A stretch of 64,000 nt of DNA from Mesonia mobilis DSM 19841 (lineage in GTDB: Bacteria; Bacteroidota; Bacteroidia; Flavobacteriales; Flavobacteriaceae), in contig NZ_AUHX01000004.1 of assembly GCF_000423405.1 (NCBI RefSeq), positions 186,001 to 250,000 of the forward strand. Reading direction: 5' to 3'. Position 1 is the first letter of the stretch. Every line of letters starts with the position of its first letter. Below are positions 18,655 to 26,059 of this stretch, in pieces. A model generated the notes under the pieces. The model was given only the letters and a program-made list of their open reading frames with translations, was not told where the DNA came from and did no database searches. A program made the position numbers and the translations under genes.

Positions 18655-19587
18655 TCAAAACCTTAAATCTATAAATTTCTGTTTATCATCGATACTTTTT
18701 TCTAAGAGACCACCCTGAAGTAAAGAGTTAAAAAAAATTGAAAATTTACGAGCTCCTTTAAAATTTAAATGTTCTAAATCAGCAAAATCTTTATTATTTA
18801 ATGGAAACCTATTAAAATCTAAAAATTCTACATCTGAAAATTTCTTCAATCGAATAGAATCAAATTGTGTTTCATTTACTCCTCCATAATACTTTTTATG
18901 TTGTGGAGATCTAACCAAGTAAACTTGTTTTTTGTTTTGATGACAAAAATTGATTATTTCTCTTAAATAGAATAAATTTATTTCTGAAATCTCACAGCTT
19001 TCTAAGGGTTTTATATCTGAATCGTGAGATTTCAATATACTATCTATTTTAAATTTTTCTAAATATCTATAGCCTCCTATCTCATTAATTAGATTATAAT
19101 CTTGAGTCAAGATTCGAAATAATTGCTTTTTTTTAGCCTGAGAAATAGAATTAATATATTCTAAAGGATTATTTCTTAACAAAGTTAATTCTTGTTCATT
19201 GTTTAAAAATGCTGAATATTTTGGATAACGATGATTTATATACTTTTTTCCAAATATCCAATTATCCATATTTTTATGCAGTTGATTATTCGTGAATTCA
19301 ATAAAAACAGTTTCTATAGATTGATTATTTCTAATTAATTCTTTTACTTTCGGATAGGTGTAAAAATACGATTCTCCAGAACTTGCAAAATTTTTAAAAC
19401 CATTAATTAATGAATCATTAAAAGCACATTCAGGGTGAGAATGCCCTAAAAGTATCAATTTGGAAGAGTTTGATATATCAAATTTAGATTTTCTCCTTGT
19501 ATTTACGTCTAAGAGAAAATTAACCAAACTAGTAAAACAAAGTATTAATATAAAAAACAACAAGATTCTCCTTAAAAACTTTTTCAT
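18655..19587 (-). CDS. SGNH/GDSL-like membrane-anchored protein, partner of an MBOAT acyltransferase
   Basis: 310 residues. An N-terminal membrane anchor (about 5-27) precedes an extracytoplasmic region. LILLGHSHPECAF near residue 46 sits where SGNH hydrolase-like proteins carry GDS, and DLEHLNFKGARKF near 270 fits the DxxH block of that fold. Such proteins often follow an MBOAT gene and complete transfer of an acyl group to a surface glycan (AlgX/AlgJ or DltD-like roles). Here the gene starts 20 bases after the full-length MBOAT reading frame, so they form one transcript. The catalytic serine is not certain (GHS rather than GDS). The assignment is from motifs and context only. Confidence 0.6.
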   Translation of the reverse strand: MKKFLRRILLFFILILCFTSLVNFLLDVNTRRKSKFDISNSSKLILLGHSHPECAFNDSLINGFKNFASSGESYFYTYPKVKELIRNNQSIETVFIEFTNNQLHKNMDNWIFGKKYINHRYPKYSAFLNNEQELTLLRNNPLEYINSISQAKKKQLFRILTQDYNLINEIGGYRYLEKFKIDSILKSHDSDIKPLESCEISEINLFYLREIINFCHQNKKQVYLVRSPQHKKYYGGVNETQFDSIRLKKFSDVEFLDFNRFPLNNKDFADLEHLNFKGARKFSIFFNSLLQGGLLEKSIDDKQKFIDLRF

Positions 19588-19607
19588 AGCAATATAATTT
19601 TCAAAAA

Positions 19608-21035
19608 TTAAAACTGAAAATAGATAAATTCTTGTTCTTGTCCAGAAAACACAAAGATTAAATAGATAATAAATAAATAGATAAAATAGTGAACCTTAGA
19701 TTTACCTTCTATCGTTTCAATAGCAAATTGATTCTTCCGCCCTAACCATTCAAGTAACAAGAAAAATAAAAGCAAAATAAATAAGTAGGTAGGTCTAACA
19801 GAGGGAAAGTCTAATAGACCACGAGAAAAAATACGATGAATAAACCCAAATGCGTGGCTTAAATTCTCAGCCCTAAAAAAGATCTAAGCAAATACAGTTA
19901 AAATAAAAGTGATCCCGATCTGAAATAGCTCTTTAAAAGAAGGAAACCACCGATCATAAGCCACGACTTCTAAATGATTTCGATTATTTCCTCTTAACAA
20001 TAAAGGTAAAAAATAAAGCGCATTAAGACCACCCCAAACAATAAACGTCCAGTTAGCGCCATGCCAAAAACCACTTACTAAAAAGATGATAAACGTATTC
20101 CGCACTTTCATCCACATTCCGCCTCGGCTTCCTCCTAAAGGAATATACAGATAATCCCGAAACCATGTCGAAAGGGAGATATGCCAACGTCGCCAAAATT
20201 CAGCAATATCTCTAGAGAAATAAGGATAGGCAAAATTACGCATCAAATCAAAACCAAAGAGTCGGGATGTCCCAATAGCAATATCAGAATACCCTGAAAA
20301 ATCACCATAGATCTGAAACGTAAAAAATACAGCGCCTAAAACTAAAGTACTCCCGCTATAATCTTCGTAGTTGTTAAAAATCTGATTAACAAATTGTGCA
20401 CAATTATCGGCAATCACTACTTTTTTAAACAAACCCCATAAAATTTGTCGCATGCCGTTAACCGCCAGATCATAATCAAACTGTCGCTTTTTGTAAAATT
20501 GTGGTAATAAATGCGTAGCACGTTCAATAGGCCCGGCCACCAACTGCGGAAAGAAACTCACAAAAGCGGTAAAGGCAATAAAATCTTTGGTAGGCGCAAG
20601 CTTTTTTCGATAAACATCAATAGTATAACTCAAGGTTTGAAACGTATAAAAGCTAATCCCAACCGGCAAGACAATATCTAAGCCTCGAAAATTGAGATCT
20701 TGACCAAAGAACTGAAAAGCCCCGACAAAGTTCTCTAAAAAGAAATTGGAGTATTTAAAGTAACCCAGAAAACCTAAATTCACGAGAATACTCACCCATA
20801 AAAATAGTTTTCGCTTGGTTTGTTGATTTTCTCTTTCGATCAAAATTCCCATCGTATAGTCAACGATCGTACTGAATAAGATCAAAAACAAAAAGCGCCA
20901 GTCCCACATCCCATAAAAAATATAACTAGCGATGGCAATGAGTAAATTTTGTAGCTTTAACTGTTTTTGCAACAACCAATAAAGCGCAAAAACAATCGGC
21001 AAAAAAATCGCGAAATCTAAAGAATTAAATAACAT
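19608..21035 (-). pseudogene. MBOAT family O-acyltransferase interrupted by an in-frame amber codon
   Basis: The frame opens at 21035 and codes for a membrane-bound O-acyltransferase of the AlgI/DltB type, with many membrane segments and the active-site His in SGFWHGANWTFIVWGG. At 19884-19886 the codon is TAG, after 383 residues. The same frame continues past it without any shift for 91 more codons to TAA at 19608. The first downstream residues, IFFRAENLSHAFGFI, continue the normal family sequence, where relatives have Trp at the stop position (TGG to TAG). Read through, the protein would be 475 residues, the usual family length. So either the gene is a fresh nonsense allele, the codon is suppressed, or the base call is wrong. 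It would acylate a surface glycan together with the SGNH protein downstream. Confidence 0.85.
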
Positions 21036-22121
21036 TCAATTGGTGATAATATTCCGTTTTCAAAACTATCGATTTAATTTAAAAATTTAAGAGTTATAAA
21101 GATTTTATTTAAATCCAAGTTCACTTCACCACCACCCCGGACTTGATCCGGGATCCCATGAATAAGAGCACAATTAACTTCATTAAATCAACTCAAAAAC
21201 CAAAATCCTGAGTCCGCGAAGGCAAACTCTAAACTCAAAAACTCCCCTCTACCCTCTAACAACTAAAACCGACTCCCCATAAAAACGGCCTACCGAAGAG
21301 GAGTCGTAAAATTTGAAGTGAAAACACCGTAAAATTTCAGGCTGTTTGAGCGATAGCGAGTTCCTGAAATTTAGGTGTCGAACGATAAATTTAGAGGAAG
21401 CTTCGTAAGCCTAGAGTTTTGTTTCTTTTGGGCAATGCAAAAGAAAAACACAATTCCGGACTTGATCCGGAATCTCAAGAACAAGAGCATACAATAACTT
21501 CGCTAAACCAACCCAAAAAACTCACAAATACAAAAACTCGAATACCCAAATACCCGAACACCTAAAAACCATAATCCAAAAGTCTATGTTCTATTCTCTA
21601 GAATCTATTTTCCAAATGTCATACTGAGCCTGCCGAAGGGTCAACTCCTCTCCGTCATTCCGGACTTGATCCGGGATCCCATGAATAAGAGTACAAAACA
21701 ATTTCACTAAACCAACTCAAAAACTCAAAAACCCGAATACCCGAAAACCATAATTCTAAAAACCTTCCTACATCCTACAACCTACTTCCTAAAACCTAAA
21801 CCCTCTCCTGAGCCTGTCGAAGTTGAGTTACACCACCAATACTGTAGAGGGCTTTCATCCTCAAATCAGGAAAGTTACCAAAACAAAGGTGCATTTACTA
21901 AGAATAGGTCACTACGTAAACTAGTTCACTTGGCTACAAGGAACATCAAGAATAAATAGACAGCTCCCTTGCAAAATTCAAGCCTCACGATTCAATAACT
22001 TCACAGTAAATTTCGAAACAGAATACCACTGGATATAAATACTAATTCCGCTGAGGCTTGCCCTAGAATTAGGGATCAGACAGAGTTTAATTTACAGAGC
22101 CTAAAGTAATAAAACCCGCTA
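21036..22121 (+). repeat. 1.1-kb intergenic region: repeats, then about 280 bp of unique non-coding sequence
   Basis: Family A hairpins lie at 21134-21190, 21453-21510 and 21652-21710. Family B lies at 21206-21226, 21618-21642 and 21804-21822, and family C copy 3 at 21286-21447. From about 21840 to 22121 the text is neither repeat nor low complexity. All six frames are broken by stops and I recognise no gene or RNA family there; it may be the decayed remnant of a gene. Confidence 0.6.
21286..21447 (+). repeat. Family C repeat, copy 3
   Basis: About 162 bp, nearly identical to the copy at 18134-18295, with the same AAATTTCAGG / CCTGAAATTT hairpin and GGCAATGCAAAAGAAAA end. Confidence 0.8.
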
Positions 22122-22409
22122 CTATTTACTGCTCTTTTTATTTAAACTATTTATGAAAGCATATTTTTTCTCTGTAACTGGATCATTAGGCCAAAAATCC
22201 CTAGGAGAACAACTAAGTGCAATTGCAATTAGATTCAAATGAATGATGTTGTACTTTGCTTTTTTAGAAGGAGCTTCAATATCCGATATAAACGTAGTTC
22301 CTTTACCTATTGCTAACGATAGCTGTGTTTGGCTTATACCTTTTTCTTTTCTAAGCTCTTTCACCTTTTCGATTATATCACGTTCTATTTGATCTAATGT
22401 TTCGTGCAT
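22122..22409 (-). CDS. XRE-family helix-turn-helix regulator
   Basis: 95 residues. A single HTH_3 domain spans about 16-75, with the recognition region GISQTQLSLAIGKGTTFISDI and the family core NLIAIALSCSPRDFW. The short basic tail has no sensor domain. It resembles controller-type or phage-type small repressors. It is divergent from the sigma/Cas12f-like operon. The gap of 400 bases holds a perfect palindrome, AGGACTATAGTCCT, 37-50 bases upstream of its start, the likely operator for autoregulation. Whether it also controls the RNA and sigma genes on the other strand is inferred from position. Confidence 0.85.
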   Translation of the reverse strand: MHETLDQIERDIIEKVKELRKEKGISQTQLSLAIGKGTTFISDIEAPSKKAKYNIIHLNLIAIALSCSPRDFWPNDPVTEKKYAFINSLNKKSSK

Positions 22410-22445
22410 AAATACAAAATGAGAAAAAAAACGAATAAAAAACTA

Positions 22446-22459
22446 AGGACTATAGTCCT
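22446..22459. promoter_or_regulatory. Palindromic operator AGGACTATAGTCCT
   Basis: A perfect 14-bp palindrome between the divergent XRE gene and the structured RNA. It contains the GACT...AGTC half-sites typical of controller-protein and XRE boxes. It lies 20 bases upstream of the plus-strand -7 box at 22479, so a bound repressor would cover that promoter's upstream region. Confidence 0.6.
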
Positions 22460-22478
22460 GTAATTTGTAAAGTTTTAT

Positions 22479-22486
22479 TATATTTG
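22479..22486 (+). promoter_or_regulatory. -7 promoter box for the candidate guide RNA
   Basis: TATATTTG matches TAnnTTTG on the plus strand and would start transcription near 22493, just before the first stem-loop. A -33 TTG at the right distance is missing (CTG at 22458-22460). A second match, TAAATTTG at 22498-22505, overlaps the stem-loop and is less likely. Confidence 0.45.
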
Positions 22487-22492
22487 ATTAGA

Positions 22493-22690
22493 AATATTAA
22501 ATTTGCGATCACTTCTTGATTAAACAGAAGCATCGCTTTGAGTCTCGTATAGGAAAAACTGGCGTTTTATAATTATACCACGAGACAATAAGTGTAGATG
22601 CTCACGCCTATAAAATGGTGTGGGCTCACTTATTTGTGGTCAAGGTACACGCCAGTACCTCCTATACAATAAGTTGAGTTCCACGCCTAT
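22493..22690 (+). ncRNA. Candidate guide RNA for the Cas12f-like/sigma system
   Basis: Structured non-coding segment upstream of the sigma gene. (1) Stem-loop GCGAT..CTTCT / AGAAG..ATCGC, 22505-22536. (2) Stem GTCTCGT 22542-22548 with ACGAGAC 22580-22586. (3) Hairpin AATAAGTG 22587-22594 with CACTTATT 22627-22634, enclosing CTCACGCC 22601-22608 paired with GGTGTGGG 22617-22624. Two G-U pairs here would be mismatches on the other strand, which supports a plus-strand RNA. (4) Hairpin AGGTAC / GTACCT at 22643-22660. The loop of stem 2 (ACTGGCGT, 22558-22565) is complementary to ACGCCAGT at 22649-22656, and GTATAGG 22547-22553 to CCTATAC 22661-22667, giving a possible pseudoknot as in Cas12f and TnpB RNAs. 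(5) 22666-22690 repeats the outer parts of 22585-22611 (ACAATAAGT and CACGCCTAT) and could pair with the same arm, like a repeat with its anti-repeat. A guide would begin after 22667 or after about 22687; a T-rich run follows at 22689-22704. Ends are inferred. Confidence 0.6.
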
Positions 22691-22809
22691 TTTTATTTCT
22701 TTACTCAGGTATACTTCTCGCCCATTCAAAGCCTTTCTTCTTTAGCTATCGAAGTTTTCGTTCGCCTTAATCTATTGACCTAACCGGGAGCTTGCTCCTG
22801 CAAACGCGA

Positions 22810-23604
22810 ATGCCTATGCAAACTCATTTCTATACCCAATTACAAAACGGCAAAGCCGAGGCGCTGGAGTTTTGGTACCAACGTTATGCGCGTATGCTGT
22901 GGTATATCGGTCTGCAGTGGCTCAAAGACGACTTTGTAATCGAAAATCTCGTACAAGAATGCTTTTTAAAACTTTGGCAAAATCGAGAAAAGCTGGAAAA
23001 CCCGAAGCACATCTTCTTTTTCCTGCGCTTAGTAATGAAGCGGGAGTGCATCAGCCATTACCACCAACCCAAGCATCAGTTTCAACGCAGCCTCAATCGC
23101 TTGGAATACTATGAAAATTACAGCGACTACCTCCTCAAAGACGATCCTGCGTTAGACGAAGCCCACCGACAGCAGCAGGCAGAAACTCAAGAAAGTTGGG
23201 AGCGGGTTCAAAAAGTATTACCCTTACTCTCCGGCAAGCAGCAAGACCTCATCGAATTATGTTTAGCCCACGGCTTTGAGTACAAAACCATCGCCCGGCT
23301 TACCGGGAGCAGCACCACCGCCGTCTATCGCGAAGTGCAGCGTGCCATTGCGCAACTCCAAAAGATCCTCTGCCAAGATGTAGAGCTGGAAGAGCCAATA
23401 GCGAATAAGGAGACTAAACAAGTCGAGCAAAAGCTTACCGAAACGCAAGTGCAGGTATGGCAACTGCGTTGTAAAGAGCAACGCTCCTTTGCCGAGATTG
23501 CCGAGCAATTGGGCACTTCCACCCAAGAAGTACAGCAGCAGTTTAGCTTGACCTATCAATATACCCAACAACATCCTCAAAAAACTTTAAGCCTAACACG
23601 ATGA
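22810..23604 (+). CDS. ECF-like sigma factor paired with a Cas12f-like protein
   Basis: 264 residues from the ATG at 22810. Sigma region 2 covers about 18-85, with the core-binding FVIENLVQECFLKLWQNRE and the region-2.4-like FFFLRLVMKRECISHYH. Sigma region 4 covers about 128-185, with the helix-turn-helix FEYKTIARLTGSSTTAVYRE. Unusually, a third part (about 208-252) reads like a second region-4 HTH: LTETQVQVW then SFAEIAEQLGTSTQEVQQQ. No anti-sigma gene follows. Instead the stop overlaps the next start by ATGA, so translation with the Cas12f-like protein is coupled. Expected role: direct RNA polymerase to sites chosen by the RNA-guided partner. A TTG start at 22792 is possible but less likely. 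A small hairpin (GGAGC-TT-GCTCC, 22787-22798) precedes the start. The region is more GC-rich than its surroundings, suggesting transfer. Confidence 0.8.
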   Translation: MPMQTHFYTQLQNGKAEALEFWYQRYARMLWYIGLQWLKDDFVIENLVQECFLKLWQNREKLENPKHIFFFLRLVMKRECISHYHQPKHQFQRSLNRLEYYENYSDYLLKDDPALDEAHRQQQAETQESWERVQKVLPLLSGKQQDLIELCLAHGFEYKTIARLTGSSTTAVYREVQRAIAQLQKILCQDVELEEPIANKETKQVEQKLTETQVQVWQLRCKEQRSFAEIAEQLGTSTQEVQQQFSLTYQYTQQHPQKTLSLTR

Positions 23605-24695
23605 ACAAGACCCTCAAACTCACCCGAAAGATCCAAGTGCGGGTCGATCTGCCCACGGCGGAAGAACGCCGGGAAGCGATCGGCAAGCTCTATCATTGGC
23701 AGAGCTGTTGCTACCGCACCGCCAACCTGATGGTCTCCCACCTCTATACGCAGGAGATGATCAGTGATTTTTTCTACCTCACCGAAGGACTGCGACTCAA
23801 ACTCTGGGATGAGAAGAAAGATCCCGACGGAGTCTTGAATACTTCGCGCATCAACACGCTCTATCAAGTGGCTTCCAAGCGTTTTAAAGGCGAAATGCCT
23901 ACCAATATCATTACCTGTTTAAAAGGGAGCCTTTACAGTGAGTTTATGCGGTACCGGGAAGACTACCGTTTTGGCGAACGCTCGATCCCCAACTTTAGAA
24001 AAGACATGCCCTTTCCCTTTAGTCGGGACGAAGTCCGCCAATTTACCCACAAACCCGAACAAAAAGCCTTTGGCTTCCGTTTGTTTGGTATACCGCTCCA
24101 CACCTACTTAGGGAGAGATCATAGTGATAAGTACCAACTCTTACACCGCTATGCACAAGACCAGCTCAAACTCTGTACCTCGCAATTGCAGCTCAAAAAA
24201 GATAAGATCTATTGGCTGCCAGTATTTGAATTTGAAAAAGAGACGCACGCGCTTAACCCGGGAATCGTCGCAGAAGCCTCCCTCTCGCTAGCCCATCCCC
24301 TCGTGGTAAAGGTCGGCAAGAAACGCCTGGCGATCGGTACGCTAGAAGAGTTTTTACACCGCCGGCTGGCGATACAAGCCGCGATCAAGCGCGCACAAAC
24401 TGGAGCCACCTATGCCCGATCGGGCAAAGGGCGCCGACGCAAACTAAAAGCCGTTGCAAAATTTAAAGCCACCGAGCGCAACTACGTACGTTCACGCCTG
24501 CACCTCTACAGTCGGCGGCTCATCGATTTTTGCCTGCAACAACAAGCCGGCACTTTGCTGCTCTTGCAACAAGACGCCAAAATCGAACTCGCCAAGCAAG
24601 AAGACTTTATCCTCCGCAACTGGAGCTACAACGAACTCCTCACCTACATTCAATACAAAGCCCAAAAAGTAGGAATTGAAGTAGTCGTCGGGTAG
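23601..24695 (+). CDS. Nuclease-dead Cas12f/TnpB-like protein
   Basis: 364 residues. The N-terminal part (1-60) has the TnpB/Cas12f opening (KLTRKIQVRVDLPTAEERRE, then a helical YHWQSCCYRTANLMV). GERSIPNFRKDMPFPFSRD at about 125-143 matches the Cas12f-type WED segment. A RuvC-like half follows from about 219. Where active enzymes have GIDxG, this one has GIVAE (221-225). Where they have a VVED-like RuvC-II strand it has LLLLQQD (319-325). The bridging helices (SGKGRRRKLKAVAKF) are basic, and NWSYNELLTYIQYKA (340-354) is the helix before the zinc finger. The chain then stops at VGIEVVVG, so there is no CxxC pair and no RuvC-III Asp. I infer an RNA-guided DNA binder that cannot cut. The ATGA overlap with the sigma gene and the structured RNA upstream point to RNA-guided transcription. 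Alternative: a decaying TnpB, but the long intact frame argues against it. No tnpA or transposon end is seen. Confidence 0.8.
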   Translation: MNKTLKLTRKIQVRVDLPTAEERREAIGKLYHWQSCCYRTANLMVSHLYTQEMISDFFYLTEGLRLKLWDEKKDPDGVLNTSRINTLYQVASKRFKGEMPTNIITCLKGSLYSEFMRYREDYRFGERSIPNFRKDMPFPFSRDEVRQFTHKPEQKAFGFRLFGIPLHTYLGRDHSDKYQLLHRYAQDQLKLCTSQLQLKKDKIYWLPVFEFEKETHALNPGIVAEASLSLAHPLVVKVGKKRLAIGTLEEFLHRRLAIQAAIKRAQTGATYARSGKGRRRKLKAVAKFKATERNYVRSRLHLYSRRLIDFCLQQQAGTLLLLQQDAKIELAKQEDFILRNWSYNELLTYIQYKAQKVGIEVVVG

Positions 24696-24880
24696 GTTTG
24701 TTTTAGAGGTTAGAGGTTAGGGATTAGGTAGTAGGTTTTAGGAAGCAGGTATGGGGAGATTAGCTATTAGAGGTTAGAGGTTAGAACCTAGAGACTAGAG
24801 TTTAGAACCAGGAAAAACGAGACAGGACTTCTGGAGTTTGGAATTTGGAATTTGGAAGTTGAATTTTAACTAAACCCCGG

Positions 24881-24974
24881 CATACTTTTCAAGCTTAGGA
24901 AAATAAGCCTAGATTTTTTTGCATCCGACGACCGCAAGGGAGAGGAATGCATACTTGGGCAATGCAAAAGAAAA
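24881..24974 (+). repeat. Family D repeat, copy 3
   Basis: Shorter copy: it lacks part of the middle present in the copies at 16475 and 26060 but keeps TGCATCCGACGACCGCAAGG and the TTGGGCAATGCAAAAGAAAA end. Confidence 0.75.
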
Positions 24975-24978
24975 GAAG

Positions 24979-25090
24979 CATGAATTGAAATTGAAATTGA
25001 ATTCGAAGTTGAAAAGATACCTCGATACCTCGGTATGACAGTATGAAAGTATATTGTAAAATGTATACTGAAAGATGTTGAGATCATAGA
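24979..25090 (+). repeat. Family E repeat, copy 2
   Basis: About 110 bp matching 18300-18405 (GATACCTCGATACCTCGGTA, then GTATATTGTAAAATGTATAC, then AAAGATGTTGAGAT). Confidence 0.7.
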
Positions 25091-25872
25091 ATTTAGAATC
25101 TAGAACCTAGAGACTAGAGTTTAGACGTTAGTTTATGGAAGTTAGGAGTTGGAAGAGAGAAGTTAGAAAAAACAGGATGCGATGCTGAATCAAGTTCAGC
25201 ATGACGGTTGGAATTTGATTTTTGGAATTTGATTTTTGGAATTTAGAGTTTAAAAATTTACTTCTTAAAAACCAAGTCAAAAAGTCACTTCGAGTGATTT
25301 TAAACAGCGATAGCAAGTTTAAAATTGTATCGAGAAGCAGCACTAAAATTGAGAATTTAAACTCAAAATGAGAACAACGAGGGTGCTTGCACACCCGCAA
25401 GGTGAGGTCTTCAAGACACTCACTAAGTGAGCTTCGCTCATCTGCAACGCGTGGGTTAATTTATGTATACCAAAAGCTGATAAGATCATAGAATTTAGAA
25501 TCTAGAACCTAGAGACTAGAGTTTAGACGTTAGTTTATGGAAGTTAGGAGTTGGAAGAGAGAAGTTAGAAAAAACAGGATGCGATGCTGAATCAAGTTCA
25601 GCATGACGGTTGGAATTTGATTTTTGGAATTTAGAGTTTAAAAATTTACTTCTTAAAAACAAAGTCAAAAAGTCACTTCGAGTGATTTTAAACAGCGATA
25701 GCAAGTTTAAAATTGTATCGAGAAGCAGCACTAAAATTGAGAATTTAAACTCAAAATGAGAACAACGAGGGTGCTTGCACACCCGCAAGGTGAGGTCTTC
25801 AAGACACTCACTAAGTGAGCTTCGCTCATCTGCAACGCGTGGGTTAACTTATGTATACCAAAAGCTGATAAG
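25082..25872 (+). repeat. Direct tandem duplication, 402 + 389 bp
   Basis: Copy 1 is 25082-25483 and copy 2 is 25484-25872. They are almost identical; copy 2 lacks one 14-base TTTTTGGAATTTGA unit and has a few substitutions. Each copy contains a 9-bp stem ATTTTAAAC / GTTTAAAAT around AGCGATAGCAA, and the inverted repeat CTCACT-A-AGTGAG. The near-identity suggests recent duplication. Matching minus-strand ORFs of 90 codons in each copy diverge after the 14-base gap and are not taken as genes. Confidence 0.85.
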
Positions 25873-26059
25873 AACCTAGAATTTAGAGAATAGAAACTAG
25901 AGCTTAGACGTAATTATTTGACATTTGGAGTTTGGAATTTGGAATTTAGAAGTTGGAAACAGTAGGATGAGATGCTGAATCAAGTTCAGCATGACGGCTG
26001 GAGATTGAAATTTGGAAGCTGGAAGTTGGGAGCTGGAAGTTGAATTTTAATTAACCTGG

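Noticed and set aside
19884-19886. TAG read as pyrrolysine
   Set aside because: The position is normally Trp in the family and there is no sign of a pyrrolysine system; a TGG to TAG change is the simple explanation.
21820-21835. Ten-base match (AAGTTGAGTT) to the possible guide at 22671-22680
   Set aside because: A ten-base match is not rare in 64 kb on two strands. It sits at the end of a family B repeat and the following bases differ.
22542-22586. Stem GTCTCGT/ACGAGAC taken alone as a terminator of the XRE or another gene
   Set aside because: No T run follows, the loop is long, and the stem fits better into the larger structured RNA.
23263-23580. 105-codon minus-strand ORF inside the sigma gene, and similar antisense ORFs in the Cas12f-like gene
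   Set aside because: They are shadows caused by the higher GC content of the coding frames; no family likeness.
23601-24695. TnpB of an active IS200/IS605-type transposon
   Set aside because: No tnpA, no recognised element ends, catalytic residues missing and no zinc finger; the gene is coupled to a sigma factor.
25128-25788. Two similar 90-codon minus-strand ORFs
   Set aside because: They are the same frame through both copies of the tandem duplication, rich in hydrophobic low-complexity residues, with ends changed by a 14-base difference. No start signal or family.
25082-25872. CRISPR array
   Set aside because: Two direct copies of 400 bp without short regular repeats and spacers. No other regular repeat-spacer pattern and no cas1/cas2 were seen in the window.
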